Assembly: GCF_000018885.1 (NCBI RefSeq)
Contig: NC_010168.1
Coordinates: forward strand, 2,542,001 to 2,606,000
Direction: 5' to 3'
Origin: Renibacterium salmoninarum ATCC 33209
GTDB lineage: Bacteria > Actinomycetota > Actinomycetes > Actinomycetales > Micrococcaceae
Length of the DNA: 64,000 nt
The position numbers and the translations under genes were made by a program. Below, piece by piece: positions 19,176 through 27,169 of the stretch. The notes beneath the pieces were generated by a model, which saw nothing but the letters and a program-made list of their open reading frames with translations, made no database searches and was not told where the DNA came from. Numbering within the stretch: position 1 is the first letter of the stretch; every line of letters begins with the position of its first letter.

Positions 19176-19412
19176 ATGGCAGCACATTGCCAGGTGACTG
19201 GAGCTGAGCCGGGCTTCGGGCATAGCATTTCGCACTCGCACCGCCGCAACAAGCGTCGGTTCGACCCGAACATTCAGAAGAAGCGCTACTGGGTACCGTC
19301 CCTGCGCCGTAATGTCACGCTGCAGGTTTCTGCACGTGGCATCAAGACCATCGACGTCCGCGGCATTGACGCAGTCGTCACCGAGATCCTTGCACGTGGG
19401 GTGAAGCTCTAA
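19176..19412 (+). CDS. rpmB: 50S ribosomal protein L28
   Basis: A 78-residue L28: [20 protein letters not shown], then [18 protein letters not shown] and [23 protein letters not shown] 19176 follows GGAGG and matches the universal L28 start; the frame extends upstream without meaning. Only one Cys is present, so it is the form without a zinc ribbon. It heads a three-gene operon and its stop overlaps the L33 start by one base (TAATG). In actinobacteria the zinc-free paralogues are induced when zinc is scarce to spare ribosomal zinc. Confidence 0.96.
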   Translation: MAAHCQVTGAEPGFGHSISHSHRRNKRRFDPNIQKKRYWVPSLRRNVTLQVSARGIKTIDVRGIDAVVTEILARGVKL

Positions 19413-19579
19413 TGGCTAAAGACAAGGACGTACGTCCGATCATCAAGCTCAAGAGCACGGCCGGCACCGGCCACACCTACGTGACTCGCAAGAACCGTCG
19501 TAACGACCCAGACCGTTTGGTTCTGAAGAAGTACGACCCCAGGATCCGTCAGCACGTCGAATTCCGAGAGGAGCGCTAA
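19412..19579 (+). CDS. rpmG: 50S ribosomal protein L33, cysteine-free form
   Basis: A 55-residue protein, [20 protein letters not shown] then [20 protein letters not shown], ending VEFREER. The four cysteines that bind zinc in the other L33 form are absent. ATG at 19412 overlaps the rpmB stop by one base and the stop at 19577-19579 is 3 bp before rpsN. Too short for many ORF filters but a clear universal ribosomal protein. Confidence 0.96.
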   Translation: MAKDKDVRPIIKLKSTAGTGHTYVTRKNRRNDPDRLVLKKYDPRIRQHVEFREER

Positions 19580-19582
19580 GAC

Positions 19583-19888
19583 ATGGCTAAGAAGTCAATG
19601 ATCGCTAAGAACGACCAGCGCAAGGTCATCGTCGAGCGTTACGCCGAGAAGCGCCTTGCCTTGAAGAAGGCTTTGGTTAACCCGGAGTCGACCGACGAGC
19701 AGCGCGAAGAGGCCCGTTTGGGTCTGCAGAAGCTGCCCCGCAACGCCTCACCGATCCGTCTACGTAACCGCGACGCGATCGACGGACGCCCGCGCGGTAC
19801 CCTCCAGAAGTTCGGCATCTCCCGTGTTCGCTTCCGCGACATGGCTCACCGTGGCGAATTGCCCGGTATCAAGAAGTCGAGCTGGTAA
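19583..19888 (+). CDS. rpsN: 30S ribosomal protein S14, long zinc-independent form
   Basis: A 101-residue S14: [39 protein letters not shown] and the conserved [20 protein letters not shown]. The 101-residue length and absence of CxxC pairs identify the zinc-independent long form, as opposed to the 61-residue zinc-binding S14 in the main ribosomal operon. Last gene of the rpmB-rpmG-rpsN set, followed at once by two hairpins. Confidence 0.96.
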
Positions 19889-19896
19889 AAACTTCA

Positions 19897-19959
19897 TTCA
19901 CCGCTCAAACGCGGTGAACGCCTAAAGGGGCGGTGGTCTTCGGACCGCCGCCCCTTTTT
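19897..19959 (+). terminator. Tandem hairpins ending in an intrinsic terminator
   Basis: First stem TTCACCGC (19897-19904) / GCGGTGAA (19911-19918), then a 12-bp stem from GGGGCGGTGGTC (19927-19938) with TTCG loop to GACCGCCGCCCC (19943-19954), followed by TTTTTG. This is a strong Rho-independent terminator for the ribosomal protein operon. Confidence 0.92.
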
Positions 19960-20046
19960 GTTTCTCCGCTAATTTCGAAGAAAAGTTCAAACGGTACGCG
20001 TTCAAAGTCCATTTTCAAGCGCGGCAGACACCTCTACGCTCGAAGA

Positions 20047-20898
20047 ATGCTCACCTCCAATGGCTACAGCCTGGACGAATCGCCGCAACGACTAGGCCTG
20101 CTGGACCCGGTTCCAGCCAGCGAAATGCGAGATTTCGATGCGCTGTGGCATCGAATACGCAACGATGGCTACCTTTATCTGAAAGGATTCTTGCCTAGTC
20201 AGGATGTGCAAGACTTCCGACACTACTACTTCAAATCATTAGCGGGCACTGGGCTGCACCGCGTCGGCACCGACCCGGGGCAAGGCATCTCCGCAGAGCA
20301 GAAGCCAGACCAAGCAGCATTGCGCAGGGTACTTTTCGATTCGATCGTTCCCGGCACTGAATATGCCGGGCTAACTGCTCACCCAAGAATCGTTGACTGG
20401 TTCAAGTGGTTTCTTGCCGACGACGTGCATCTGCATCGGCGCAAAATCATCAGACATACTCGCCCTGGTGATGCCGGAATTGGCACCGCGACGCAGGCGC
20501 ACTATGACTTGGTGTACTTGCGTGAAGGCGCCGACAAAGTGCTTTCAATGTGGATTCCGCTGGGGGATTGTCCACGTAGCAGGGGTGGCTTGGTCTACTT
20601 AGAACAGAGCCACCGTTGGGTGCTGGCAGAAGAAGCGGCTGGAACCTTGCCGCAACCGGCCGCTTCAATCACGGCTGACTTGCCCGGTTTGGCGCAAAAG
20701 CATGATGCCCGGTGGCTGGCAGCGGATTATCAAGCCGGCGACGTCGTGGTGCACTCCGCCCATATGGTGCACGCGGCACTTGACAATGTGGATCCGGACG
20801 GTGTGATCAGGTTGAGCACCGATATTCGGTATCAGCGCAGCGGCGAGCCGATAGATTGGCGTTGGCAGAACGATTGGAACTGGGCAGACGGACTCTAG
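20047..20898 (+). CDS. Phytanoyl-CoA dioxygenase family protein (Fe(II)/2-oxoglutarate)
   Basis: A 283-residue protein of the PhyH family. The iron facial triad is visible as His152-x-Asp154 in TQAHYDLVYL and the distal His in VVVHSAHMVHAALDN (His242 best fits), with Arg255 in VIRLSTDIRY for the 2-oxoglutarate carboxylate. The reading frame extends back into the terminator at 19933, but ATG 20047 is the first sensible start. Such enzymes hydroxylate small molecules or lipids; the substrate is unknown. No coupled genes remain, because the next gene is cut off by an IS. Confidence 0.82.
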   Translation: MLTSNGYSLDESPQRLGLLDPVPASEMRDFDALWHRIRNDGYLYLKGFLPSQDVQDFRHYYFKSLAGTGLHRVGTDPGQGISAEQKPDQAALRRVLFDSIVPGTEYAGLTAHPRIVDWFKWFLADDVHLHRRKIIRHTRPGDAGIGTATQAHYDLVYLREGADKVLSMWIPLGDCPRSRGGLVYLEQSHRWVLAEEAAGTLPQPAASITADLPGLAQKHDARWLAADYQAGDVVVHSAHMVHAALDNVDPDGVIRLSTDIRYQRSGEPIDWRWQNDWNWADGL

Positions 20899-20907
20899 GC
20901 AGGAATC

Positions 20908-20993
20908 ATGGGTGACTGGGCGCTTTATCGAACCCCAGATCCGGTGTTGCGTGACTCCGCGCTGGTCTGTCTGGGTGCCGGTGAGCAGTCGGG
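20908..20993 (+). pseudogene. Start of an unrecognised gene truncated by IS
   Basis: Nine bases after the dioxygenase stop, an ATG opens MGDWALYRTPDPVLRDSALV then CLGAGEQSG, and at 20994 the inverted repeat of the insertion sequence begins. The AGGCAGG upstream could be its ribosome site. The remainder is not found on the far side of the IS. I cannot name the family from 29 residues. Confidence 0.55.
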
Positions 20994-21043
20994 TGAATCG
21001 CCCCGGTGTGTCCGGAGACTTTCTTGTTTGAGAGGATCAGGAC

Positions 21044-21409
21044 ATGGCAGGGAAGACTACGACACGGTATCCGCAGGAGTTGAAGGATCGTACGGTGCGC
21101 ATGGTGGCGGAGATGGAGGGTGCGTCTTCGGAGTGGGCGGCGATGCAAAAAGTTGCCCAGCTTTTGGGTGTGGGTGTGCCGGAAACGGTGCGTAAATGGG
21201 TCCGGCAAGCCGAGATCGATGTTGGTACTAGAACTGGAACAACGAGCACGGAATCGGCCGAGCTGAAACGGTTACGGCGTGAGAACGCTGAGCTGAAACG
21301 GGCGAACGCGATCCTTCGGAGTGCTTCAGCTTTTTTCGCGGTCGAACTCGACCGCCACAACACTGATCGTGAAATACATCAAGGACCATGCCGGTCACCG
21401 CGAGAATAA
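21044..21409 (+). CDS. IS6110-like transposase OrfA (copy A)
   Basis: 121 residues: TTRYPQELKDRTVRMVAEME and the HTH region VAQLLGVGVPETVRKWVRQA match the IS6110 OrfA DNA-binding domain, followed by a leucine-zipper-like LKRLRRENAELKRANAILRS. A TTTTTTC run at 21331-21337 is the expected slippery site for -1 frameshifting into OrfB. The last residues after FFAVELDR differ from IS6110-type OrfA, apparently because one G is missing from the CCGCC run (see findings). Confidence 0.88.
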   Translation: MAGKTTTRYPQELKDRTVRMVAEMEGASSEWAAMQKVAQLLGVGVPETVRKWVRQAEIDVGTRTGTTSTESAELKRLRRENAELKRANAILRSASAFFAVELDRHNTDREIHQGPCRSPRE

Positions 21410-21418
21410 TGGATTGCG

Positions 21419-22309
21419 GTGGGGTGTCGAGTCGATCTGCCAGGTGCTTACTGGGACGGGGTGAAGACCACCCCGTCCACGTACTACGAATGGGTGGATA
21501 AAACACGATCTCACCGAGAACAACGTGATGAGGTGCTCAAGCCCGTGATCCAGAAGGTGTATGCCGCTAATTACGGGGTTTACGGCACCAGGAAAGTCTG
21601 GTTGGCGATGAACCGTGAAGGTGTGCCGGTGGCCAGGTGCACGGTAGAACGGCTCATGGGGTTACTTGGCATACAGGGTGCGGTCCGTGGCAAGGTCAAA
21701 CGCACCACGATCAAAGACTCGAAGGCGGCCCGAGCGAAGGACTTGGTCCGCCGTGATTTCACACCAACGGCACCGGATCGGCTATGGGTAGATGATTTCA
21801 CCTATGTTTCGACCTGGTCCGGGTGGGTCTATGTTGCCTTCGTGATCGATGCCTACTCTCGGAGGATCCTGGGCTGGTCAGCGAGTGCTTCTATGAACAC
21901 CGTGCTAGTGCTCAACGCAGTTAATCAGGCAATCTGGAGTCGTGAACGGGCCGGGGCTGAGATTTCCGGGGTGATTCATCATCACGATGCCGGGGCTCAA
22001 TACGCCTCCTTGGCCTTCACCGAACGCCTGGCCCAGGCCGGTATCCGCCCCTCGATCGGTTCTGTGGGTGATAGTTACGACAACGCCTTGGCGGAAACCA
22101 TCAACGGGCTTTATAAGACCGAGCTGATCAAACCCGGCAAGCCCTGGCGGACTATAGAAGAAGTCGAAATCGGCACCGCTGAATGGGCCGATTGGTACAA
22201 CCACCGAAGGCTCTACCAGTACTGCGGAGACATCCCACCAGTAGAGCTAGAAAACCACTACTACAATCACTACCAGAGCACGGCAGCCGCCGACAGGCTC
22301 ATCGTCTGA
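21419..22309 (+). CDS. IS6110-like transposase OrfB, DDE integrase (copy A)
   Basis: 296-residue frame with the rve integrase core: DDFTYVSTWSGWVYVAFVID (first Asp), HHHDAGAQYASLAF (second Asp) and YDNALAETINGLYKTE (Glu), then the IS3-typical WYNHRRLYQYCGDIPP. The first dozen residues from GTG 21419 do not match the family: the conserved upstream part (GLRWGVESICQVLTGTG) is in another frame, offset by one missing base near 21463. Therefore a normal OrfAB fusion cannot be made from this copy as it stands. Confidence 0.85.
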   Translation: MGCRVDLPGAYWDGVKTTPSTYYEWVDKTRSHREQRDEVLKPVIQKVYAANYGVYGTRKVWLAMNREGVPVARCTVERLMGLLGIQGAVRGKVKRTTIKDSKAARAKDLVRRDFTPTAPDRLWVDDFTYVSTWSGWVYVAFVIDAYSRRILGWSASASMNTVLVLNAVNQAIWSRERAGAEISGVIHHHDAGAQYASLAFTERLAQAGIRPSIGSVGDSYDNALAETINGLYKTELIKPGKPWRTIEEVEIGTAEWADWYNHRRLYQYCGDIPPVELENHYYNHYQSTAAADRLIV

Positions 22310-22339
22310 GAAACCCTCCGGACACACCGGAGCGATTCA

Positions 22340-23460
22340 GCTGCTTCTTTTGAAAGCATGGTGCGCAGGAATTCTTTGGCACCTGATACGTTCTTGCCCT
22401 TGGTAGGAACCATAAACGGCTCGCCTGCCGCACTGTGCAAGGTCTCATAAGGAAGCTTCGAGTCTGATGAGACCGTAAACGCCGGTACGCCAGTCATCTT
22501 GAAGTCGGCCTTAGTCTGCGCCTTCATCTCGTTTTCAATCCAAGAGCCGGACGGATAGAGCAAGGCATCCTGGCTATTCGACCACTATGCTTGTGCGGCG
22601 GTGAAATGAGTTCCGGAGCCACCGGGCACGAAGTAACCCTTTTGCACGGCTTCCGCGATCTTGTTAAAGACCGACTGAATGGCCGGGTGTGACCAGGCAT
22701 CTGCCTTGAGGTTTTCAATGGCAAGACGAACCTCGTTGCCACCTTCCTTCACCGCAGAGCTAACTGCCAGCTCCATGTAATAGGTAGCAGCTTCCTTGCC
22801 CCAAACGAAAAGCTTCTTGCCCTTTTCGGCAGCCTTTGCACCGAGCGCAAGAGCTTCATCCCAGGTCTTGGGCGGCGTCCAACCATTGGCCTCAAAGAGC
22901 GAAGCCGAGTACCAGACAGCGTAAACGGTCAACGCGTAGTTAATCGCAGCGAGCTTACCGTTGAAGGTGCCCGGGGCAGTAACACCATCGTACAAAGTGT
23001 CCTTGATGGCAGTGCCTTCGAGGTTCTTGCCATTGATGACCGAGCTAAGGTCTTCCAGCTGATCCAAAATGGTGCTGATACCGATGGACTTTGCGCCGGA
23101 GTTATCGAACAAGTCCGGCGGGATGCCACCAGCAAAGCGCGGTTGCAGTTCGCCAGAAATATCGGTCGAAGCATTGACCTTTGCCGTGATGCCCTTGTGG
23201 TTCTTGGTCAATAAGTTGCCGGCGAACTCAGCATAATCAATGCCATAACCACCCTTGAAGACCACGACGTCGATCGTCGAGTTATCGGCCAGGCCGAAGG
23301 GGTTGGAGTCGGAAACTGAGCCGGTCTGGCCACCGCTGCTGCTGTCGCCGCCACCGGCAGCGCAAGAAGCTAGGGCGCCACCGAGCGGCACCAATACGGC
23401 TACCGCGAGCGCGCCGCGTAGAAAGCCACGCCGTTCAAAAGACTTCGTTTGGATGTTCAT
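22340..23460 (-). pseudogene. Sugar ABC transporter binding lipoprotein (NgcE-like), nonsense and IS-truncated
   Basis: Starts MNIQTKSFERRGFLRGALAV (ATG 23460, AGGGAAGG upstream) with a twin-arginine-type leader and lipobox LASC, Cys33. The extracellular solute-binding fold resembles N-acetylglucosamine/chitobiose binding proteins (DISGELQPRFAGGIPPDLFD; PKTWDEALALGAKAAEKGKK). TAG at 22585-22587 breaks AAQA-stop-WSNSQDALLYPSGSW, and the gene ends abruptly at the IS boundary at 22339 after TMLSKEAAES. The missing C-terminus is not on the other side of the IS. It would have captured an amino sugar for import. Confidence 0.85.
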
Positions 23461-23541
23461 TTCTTGCCTTCCCTCGATGGTGCGATTGTCATTGCTGTGT
23501 GATTGGCGCCATTGCACTGCCCGGTTTGGACCGGACCCAGC

Positions 23542-23753
23542 TCATGAAACCTGACGGATCCGCTCATCATAGAGCGCCTCCCATGCGTTATTGTGATCGT
23601 CTCCGCCTGGAATATTTGCGGAAATATAGAACGGCGGTTGGGTGCCGCCTTCAGCCAACTTCACCGCAGCGCCGATGGTCAGTAACTGTGCAATGTAGGC
23701 TGCCGTCAACGAAGAAACGGCCCCCACGCCCGTGCCGCCCGCTGTGGTCAGTG
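23542..23753 (-). pseudogene. C-terminal fragment of SIS-domain sugar-phosphate protein
   Basis: The minus frame from the IS edge reads LTTAGGTGVGAVSSLTAAYI, then AQLLTIGAAVKLAEGGTQPP and ISANIPGGDDHNNAWEALYD, ending RIRQVS at 23542. This resembles the end of actinobacterial SIS-domain proteins that sit just ahead of an amino-sugar ABC transporter, which matches the NgcE-like gene 80 bp downstream. The N-terminal part is gone: beyond the IS (25097) lies an unrelated operon. Confidence 0.65.
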
Positions 23754-25096
23754 TGAACCGTTACCGGTTTTATGCCGCTTCCTTTTGAGTTTGGAAGGAA
23801 GCATTGATGGTTATGAATCGGAAGTTTTCGCGGGAGGTTCGGGACAGGTCGGTGCGGCTGGTTTTGGATCATCTCCAGGAGTATCCATCGTTGATGGCTG
23901 CTTGTGCTGCTGTGGGCGGCAAAGTCGGGGTTGGGAAGGAATCCCTACGTCGTTGGGTGAGGCAGGCCTAAATTGATGCCGGGACCAGGGTAGGGATGTC
24001 CACGACGGAATCGGAGCAGGTACGTGCGCTCAAACGTGAGAATCGTGAGCTGCGTGAGTCGTTAGAGATTGTGAAGGCTGCGTCGGTTTTCTTCGCGGGG
24101 GAACTCGACCCCCGCGAAGCATTGATCAGGGGATTCATCGATGAACAACGCTTCCTTGGCTGGGCAGTCGAGGTGATCTGCAAGGTCCTGCGTGGCCAGG
24201 GCTTAACGGTCACTGCCCGGACCTACCGTAGTTGGAAGGTCTCCACCGCTTCGGTCCGGGACATGGCAGAGGCTTCGGTTATGGATGCGTTGCTAGGAAC
24301 GGTAGGGACACCGGAGGGAATGTACGGGAGGAGGAAAATGACGGCTTGGCTGCGTCGGAAAGGATTCGAGGTCTCTTACCGGCAGGTGAACCGGCTCATG
24401 AGCTTGTTGAGTTTGAAAGGCCGGGTACGGGGCAAAGGTGTGCGCACCACGGTGCCGGACCGAAACCATGACCGTGCCCCGGATTTATTGGATCGGTGCT
24501 TCACCGCAGCTGGCCCAAATCAGCGCTGGGTTGCGGACTTCACCTATGTGCGCACCTGGGCAGGTTTCGTCTATGTCGCGTTCATCATTGATTGTTTCTC
24601 CAAGTACATCGTGGGCTGGAACATCTCCACGATCAAGGACACCGCCCTGGTGAGCACAGCACTCAGGATGGGCTTATGGCAGCGGACACGCACCAGGCAT
24701 CCGGTCGCAGAAGGGCTGATCCATCATTCCGCCGCCGGGTCCCAGTACACTTCCTTGCATTTCGGGGAAACCCTGACTCTGGAGGGCATCGCAGCATCAA
24801 TCGGCTCTGTCGGGGACGCCTACGATAACGCCTTGGCCGAGTCCACCATCGGCCTGTTCAAGACTGAAGCCGTCCGAGAAGATTCTCCCTTCCGCAACGG
24901 GCCGTTGAAAACCATCGATGAGGTTGAATGGGCCAGCTTGGCCTGGATCGATTGGTACAACAACGACCGCCTACACACCAGCATCGGAGACATCCCACCG
25001 ACAGAACACGAAGTAGTGTATTACGCTAAAGAAACCATCCCGGCCCAACCGGTGCAGGGACTCGCATAAAAGCGGCAAGAAACCGGTAACGGTTCA
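23754..25096 (+). mobile_element. IS3-family insertion sequence of a second type, inactive
   Basis: 1343 bp bounded by inverted repeats: left TGAACCGTTACCGGTTTTAT and right (reverse complement) TGAACCGTTACCGGTTTCTT, both continuing GCCGCTT. One transposase frame fills it. Flanks are GTG and TTT, so there is no target duplication. Distinct from the IS6110-like copies in termini and protein sequence. The transposase has both a nonsense codon and a lost catalytic Asp. Confidence 0.9.
23807..25069 (+). pseudogene. IS3-family transposase, OrfA-OrfB in one frame, nonsense and catalytic loss
   Basis: From ATG 23807 the OrfA part reads MNRKFSREVRDRSVRLVLDH and GKESLRRWVRQA, then TAA at 23969-23971 (CAA, Gln, expected before IDAGTR). 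The frame resumes and runs without a shift through the OrfA zipper (VRALKRENRELRESLEIVKA) into the integrase: VADFTYVRTWAGFVYVAF, HHSAAGSQYTSLHF, and DAYDNALAESTIGLFKTE. The family has HSDAGSQY; the second DDE Asp is Ala here. The usual -1 shift between OrfA and OrfB is absent, as if frames had been fused. Inactive on at least two counts. Confidence 0.88.
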
Positions 25097-25129
25097 TTTT
25101 GAGAGCTGAATCACTCTTATAAATGAATA

Positions 25130-25173
25130 GACTGTGTGCTGGCCGGATCAACATTTCTGGCCAGCACACAGTC
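25130..25173. repeat. Perfect 15-bp inverted repeat upstream of DUF5819 operon
   Basis: GACTGTGTGCTGGCC at 25130-25144 pairs exactly with GGCCAGCACACAGTC at 25159-25173, loop 14 nt. It lies between the IS end and the first operon gene, 20 bp before its start codon, with no T-run after it. Possible transcript leader structure or the terminator of a gene removed by the IS event. Confidence 0.6.
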
Positions 25174-25193
25174 GCGTTGAAGGGTAGTTATCA

Positions 25194-25976
25194 ATGGCTG
25201 AAACGGTTGTTCCGGCTAAACCGGTCCGGAAGAAGATTGTCCGCGCGACGATGATCGTTGCGGTGCGTGCCGCCTTGTGGCATATTGTGGCTTCGTTTTT
25301 ATGGATTGCGCCGTATTCGGCCGGTGCGTGGGCGTTGTTTCCTGGTGGTCAGCAGGTGCTGTCGTCTTATATGATTCCGATGTTTGGCCAGTCCTGGAGT
25401 GTGTTTGCGCCCGAGCCGGTGAATGGTGATTACATTTTGCGGGTGCGTGCGGTATTGCCTCAGGATGGTCAGGAAGTCACCACTGATTGGGCGGATGCGA
25501 CGGCGGTTGAAACGTCGATGATTGAGCATAATTTGTTCCCGCCTCGTGCTGGCATTGGAGCTGGCGAGTTGGCTTCGGAATTCAAAGGCAAGTGGGACGC
25601 GTTGACTGCTGACCACAAGGTCGTGGTGAATCTGAATTATTTCACTGGCACAGATTGGCCGTTGCGGTTAAATGAGAAGCTTCAGTCCTATGGCACCGTG
25701 AACGTTGTGGCCCCGTATTTGGAGGCCGAGAACACGGTGATTAAGTACTCCACTCAAGTCGCTCGAGCGGTGTGGGGTAACTCGGCGACTCGGGTTCAGT
25801 TTGAAATTTATCGGCAGAACGTGATCCCGTTCGAGGATCGCAACACCCCTGGGGTGGCGCCGCAACCGAAGCAGATCGCTAACACTGGTTGGCGGGGGCT
25901 AGAAGTAGCTCCGGGTCAATCCGATCAAAACTTCGCTGATGTCTTCAAGGCCGCGTATGAAAGGCTGCCCCGATGA
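25194..25976 (+). CDS. DUF5819 family membrane-anchored protein (SdpA-like)
   Basis: A 260-residue protein with a basic N-terminus, one membrane segment at about residues 27-49 (LWHIVASFLWIAPYSAGAWA) and an outside domain beginning MIPMFGQSWSVFAPEPVNGD, the P-x-F-x-Q-x-W-x-x-F-x-P-x-P signature of DUF5819, similar in character to SdpA. It overlaps the HTTM gene by 4 bp. SdpA and the HTTM protein SdpB together mature the SDP toxin in Bacillus; a comparable partnership here is inference. ATG 25194 lies within the only operon left intact between the two insertion sequences and the division cluster. Confidence 0.75.
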   Translation: MAETVVPAKPVRKKIVRATMIVAVRAALWHIVASFLWIAPYSAGAWALFPGGQQVLSSYMIPMFGQSWSVFAPEPVNGDYILRVRAVLPQDGQEVTTDWADATAVETSMIEHNLFPPRAGIGAGELASEFKGKWDALTADHKVVVNLNYFTGTDWPLRLNEKLQSYGTVNVVAPYLEAENTVIKYSTQVARAVWGNSATRVQFEIYRQNVIPFEDRNTPGVAPQPKQIANTGWRGLEVAPGQSDQNFADVFKAAYERLPR

Positions 25977-27169
25977 ACACCACTAAAGCACAGCAAACCC
26001 CGTCTGAGAAACCAGAAACGGTAGTGCCAGAGGCAGCAAAGGAAGCTGACCGGAAAACCTCAGTACCGTCATCGAATGCTTTCGCGCGATTCGTTACTGG
26101 CTTGGCGAACTTCATCGCTAGCTTCTTCAAGGACTTCATCGGCGTGGTAGCTGGTGTCTTGCAACGTGGTTACCTTTGGACTGAGACGTGGTTACTTGAT
26201 TCGAAGAAATTGCTTTTCGGCTTAGCGGTGGCCAGGATTGTGTTCGGTCTGACCGGGCTTGGACTGTTGTTCTTTAACTTCTCTACCCGCCTTTACTCCT
26301 TCGGACCCGGATCAGCTTGGAACGGTGAAGCCGCTGCGGCTAAGAGCGACTTCCCCAAAATCTGGATCTTCAGCATGTTCCACGATGCGATGCTCAACGG
26401 CGCGGTCTATACCTTCCTCTACCTTGTCCTAATGTTTTTAGCCGTGCTGGTCATCGTCGGCTGGCGTTTCAAGTTTGTGTTACCGGTCTACTTCATCATG
26501 TGGGTTTCCTTCATTGAAGCTAACGACATGCTCGGTGACCAGGGCGATAACATGTACCGCATCGCGCTGTTGTTCATGCTGTTCGCTGACCCTGCCGCGA
26601 AGCTCTCTTTTGATGCGCGCCGTCGTAATAAGTTCGCGAACACGTTCACGCCAACAACGCCGTGGATAGTGCGTAAATGGCGTGGCGAGCCGCTTTTCGA
26701 TACCCAAATAGGCAACCTGTTCCACAACCTGACGCTGGTCGTGCTCACCGCGCAAGTCTGCTTCGTGTACGTCTCAGGCGCACTGTATAAAGCCGGCGGC
26801 ACACCCTGGTCTACCGGATACGCGATCTACAACCCGTTGATGACTGACCGCTTCGGCACCTGGCCAGAGCTGAGTCAGCTCTTCACCTACTGGGCGCCCA
26901 TGGTCGCGATCATCTCCTGGTCATCAATCGTGATCCAAATGTCGTTCCCGCTGATGCTGCTGACCCGACCAACCCGCATCCTGGCCCTTTTCGGCATCCT
27001 GTCCTTCCACATCGGCATCGCCGTACTAATGGGCTTGCCCTGGTTCTCCCTCACCATGATCGCTATCGACTCCATCTTCATTCGCGATCGCACCTGGAAA
27101 AACGTCGGTAACCGCATCAAAGACAGCTACCAAAAAGCCATGGCAGGACAACAAAAGGCAACTACGTGA
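25973..27169 (+). CDS. HTTM domain membrane protein (vitamin K-carboxylase/SdpB homology)
   Basis: A 398-residue polytopic protein. After an Ala/Glu/Lys-rich cytoplasmic arm, SKKLLFGLAVARIVFGLTGL opens the HTTM (horizontally transferred transmembrane) domain; further helices include TFLYLVLMFLAVLVIVGWRF, VLPVYFIMWVSFIEANDMLG and FGILSFHIGIAVLMGLPWFS. Charged residues inside the membrane region (GDQGDNMYRIALLFMLFADP) are typical of the fold shared with gamma-glutamyl carboxylase. It is translationally coupled at both ends (ATGA with DUF5819, GTGA with the oxidoreductase). Reaction unknown. Confidence 0.8.
   Translation: MNTTKAQQTPSEKPETVVPEAAKEADRKTSVPSSNAFARFVTGLANFIASFFKDFIGVVAGVLQRGYLWTETWLLDSKKLLFGLAVARIVFGLTGLGLLFFNFSTRLYSFGPGSAWNGEAAAAKSDFPKIWIFSMFHDAMLNGAVYTFLYLVLMFLAVLVIVGWRFKFVLPVYFIMWVSFIEANDMLGDQGDNMYRIALLFMLFADPAAKLSFDARRRNKFANTFTPTTPWIVRKWRGEPLFDTQIGNLFHNLTLVVLTAQVCFVYVSGALYKAGGTPWSTGYAIYNPLMTDRFGTWPELSQLFTYWAPMVAIISWSSIVIQMSFPLMLLTRPTRILALFGILSFHIGIAVLMGLPWFSLTMIAIDSIFIRDRTWKNVGNRIKDSYQKAMAGQQKATT

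Larger units (their letters stand above)
20994..22339 (+). mobile_element. IS3-family (IS6110-like, IS994-type) insertion sequence, copy A
   Basis: 1346 bp bounded by inverted repeats: left TGAATCGCCCCGGTGTGTCC, right end (reverse complement) TGAATCGCTCCGGTGTGTCC, extending to about 30 bp with few mismatches. It carries orfA and orfB of an IS6110-like transposase. Copy B at 43868-45213 has the same length and differs by only about five substitutions noticed by eye. Flanks are GGG on the left and GCT on the right, so no target duplication is seen. It truncates genes on both sides. The name IS994 is from recall of Renibacterium elements. Confidence 0.92.
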
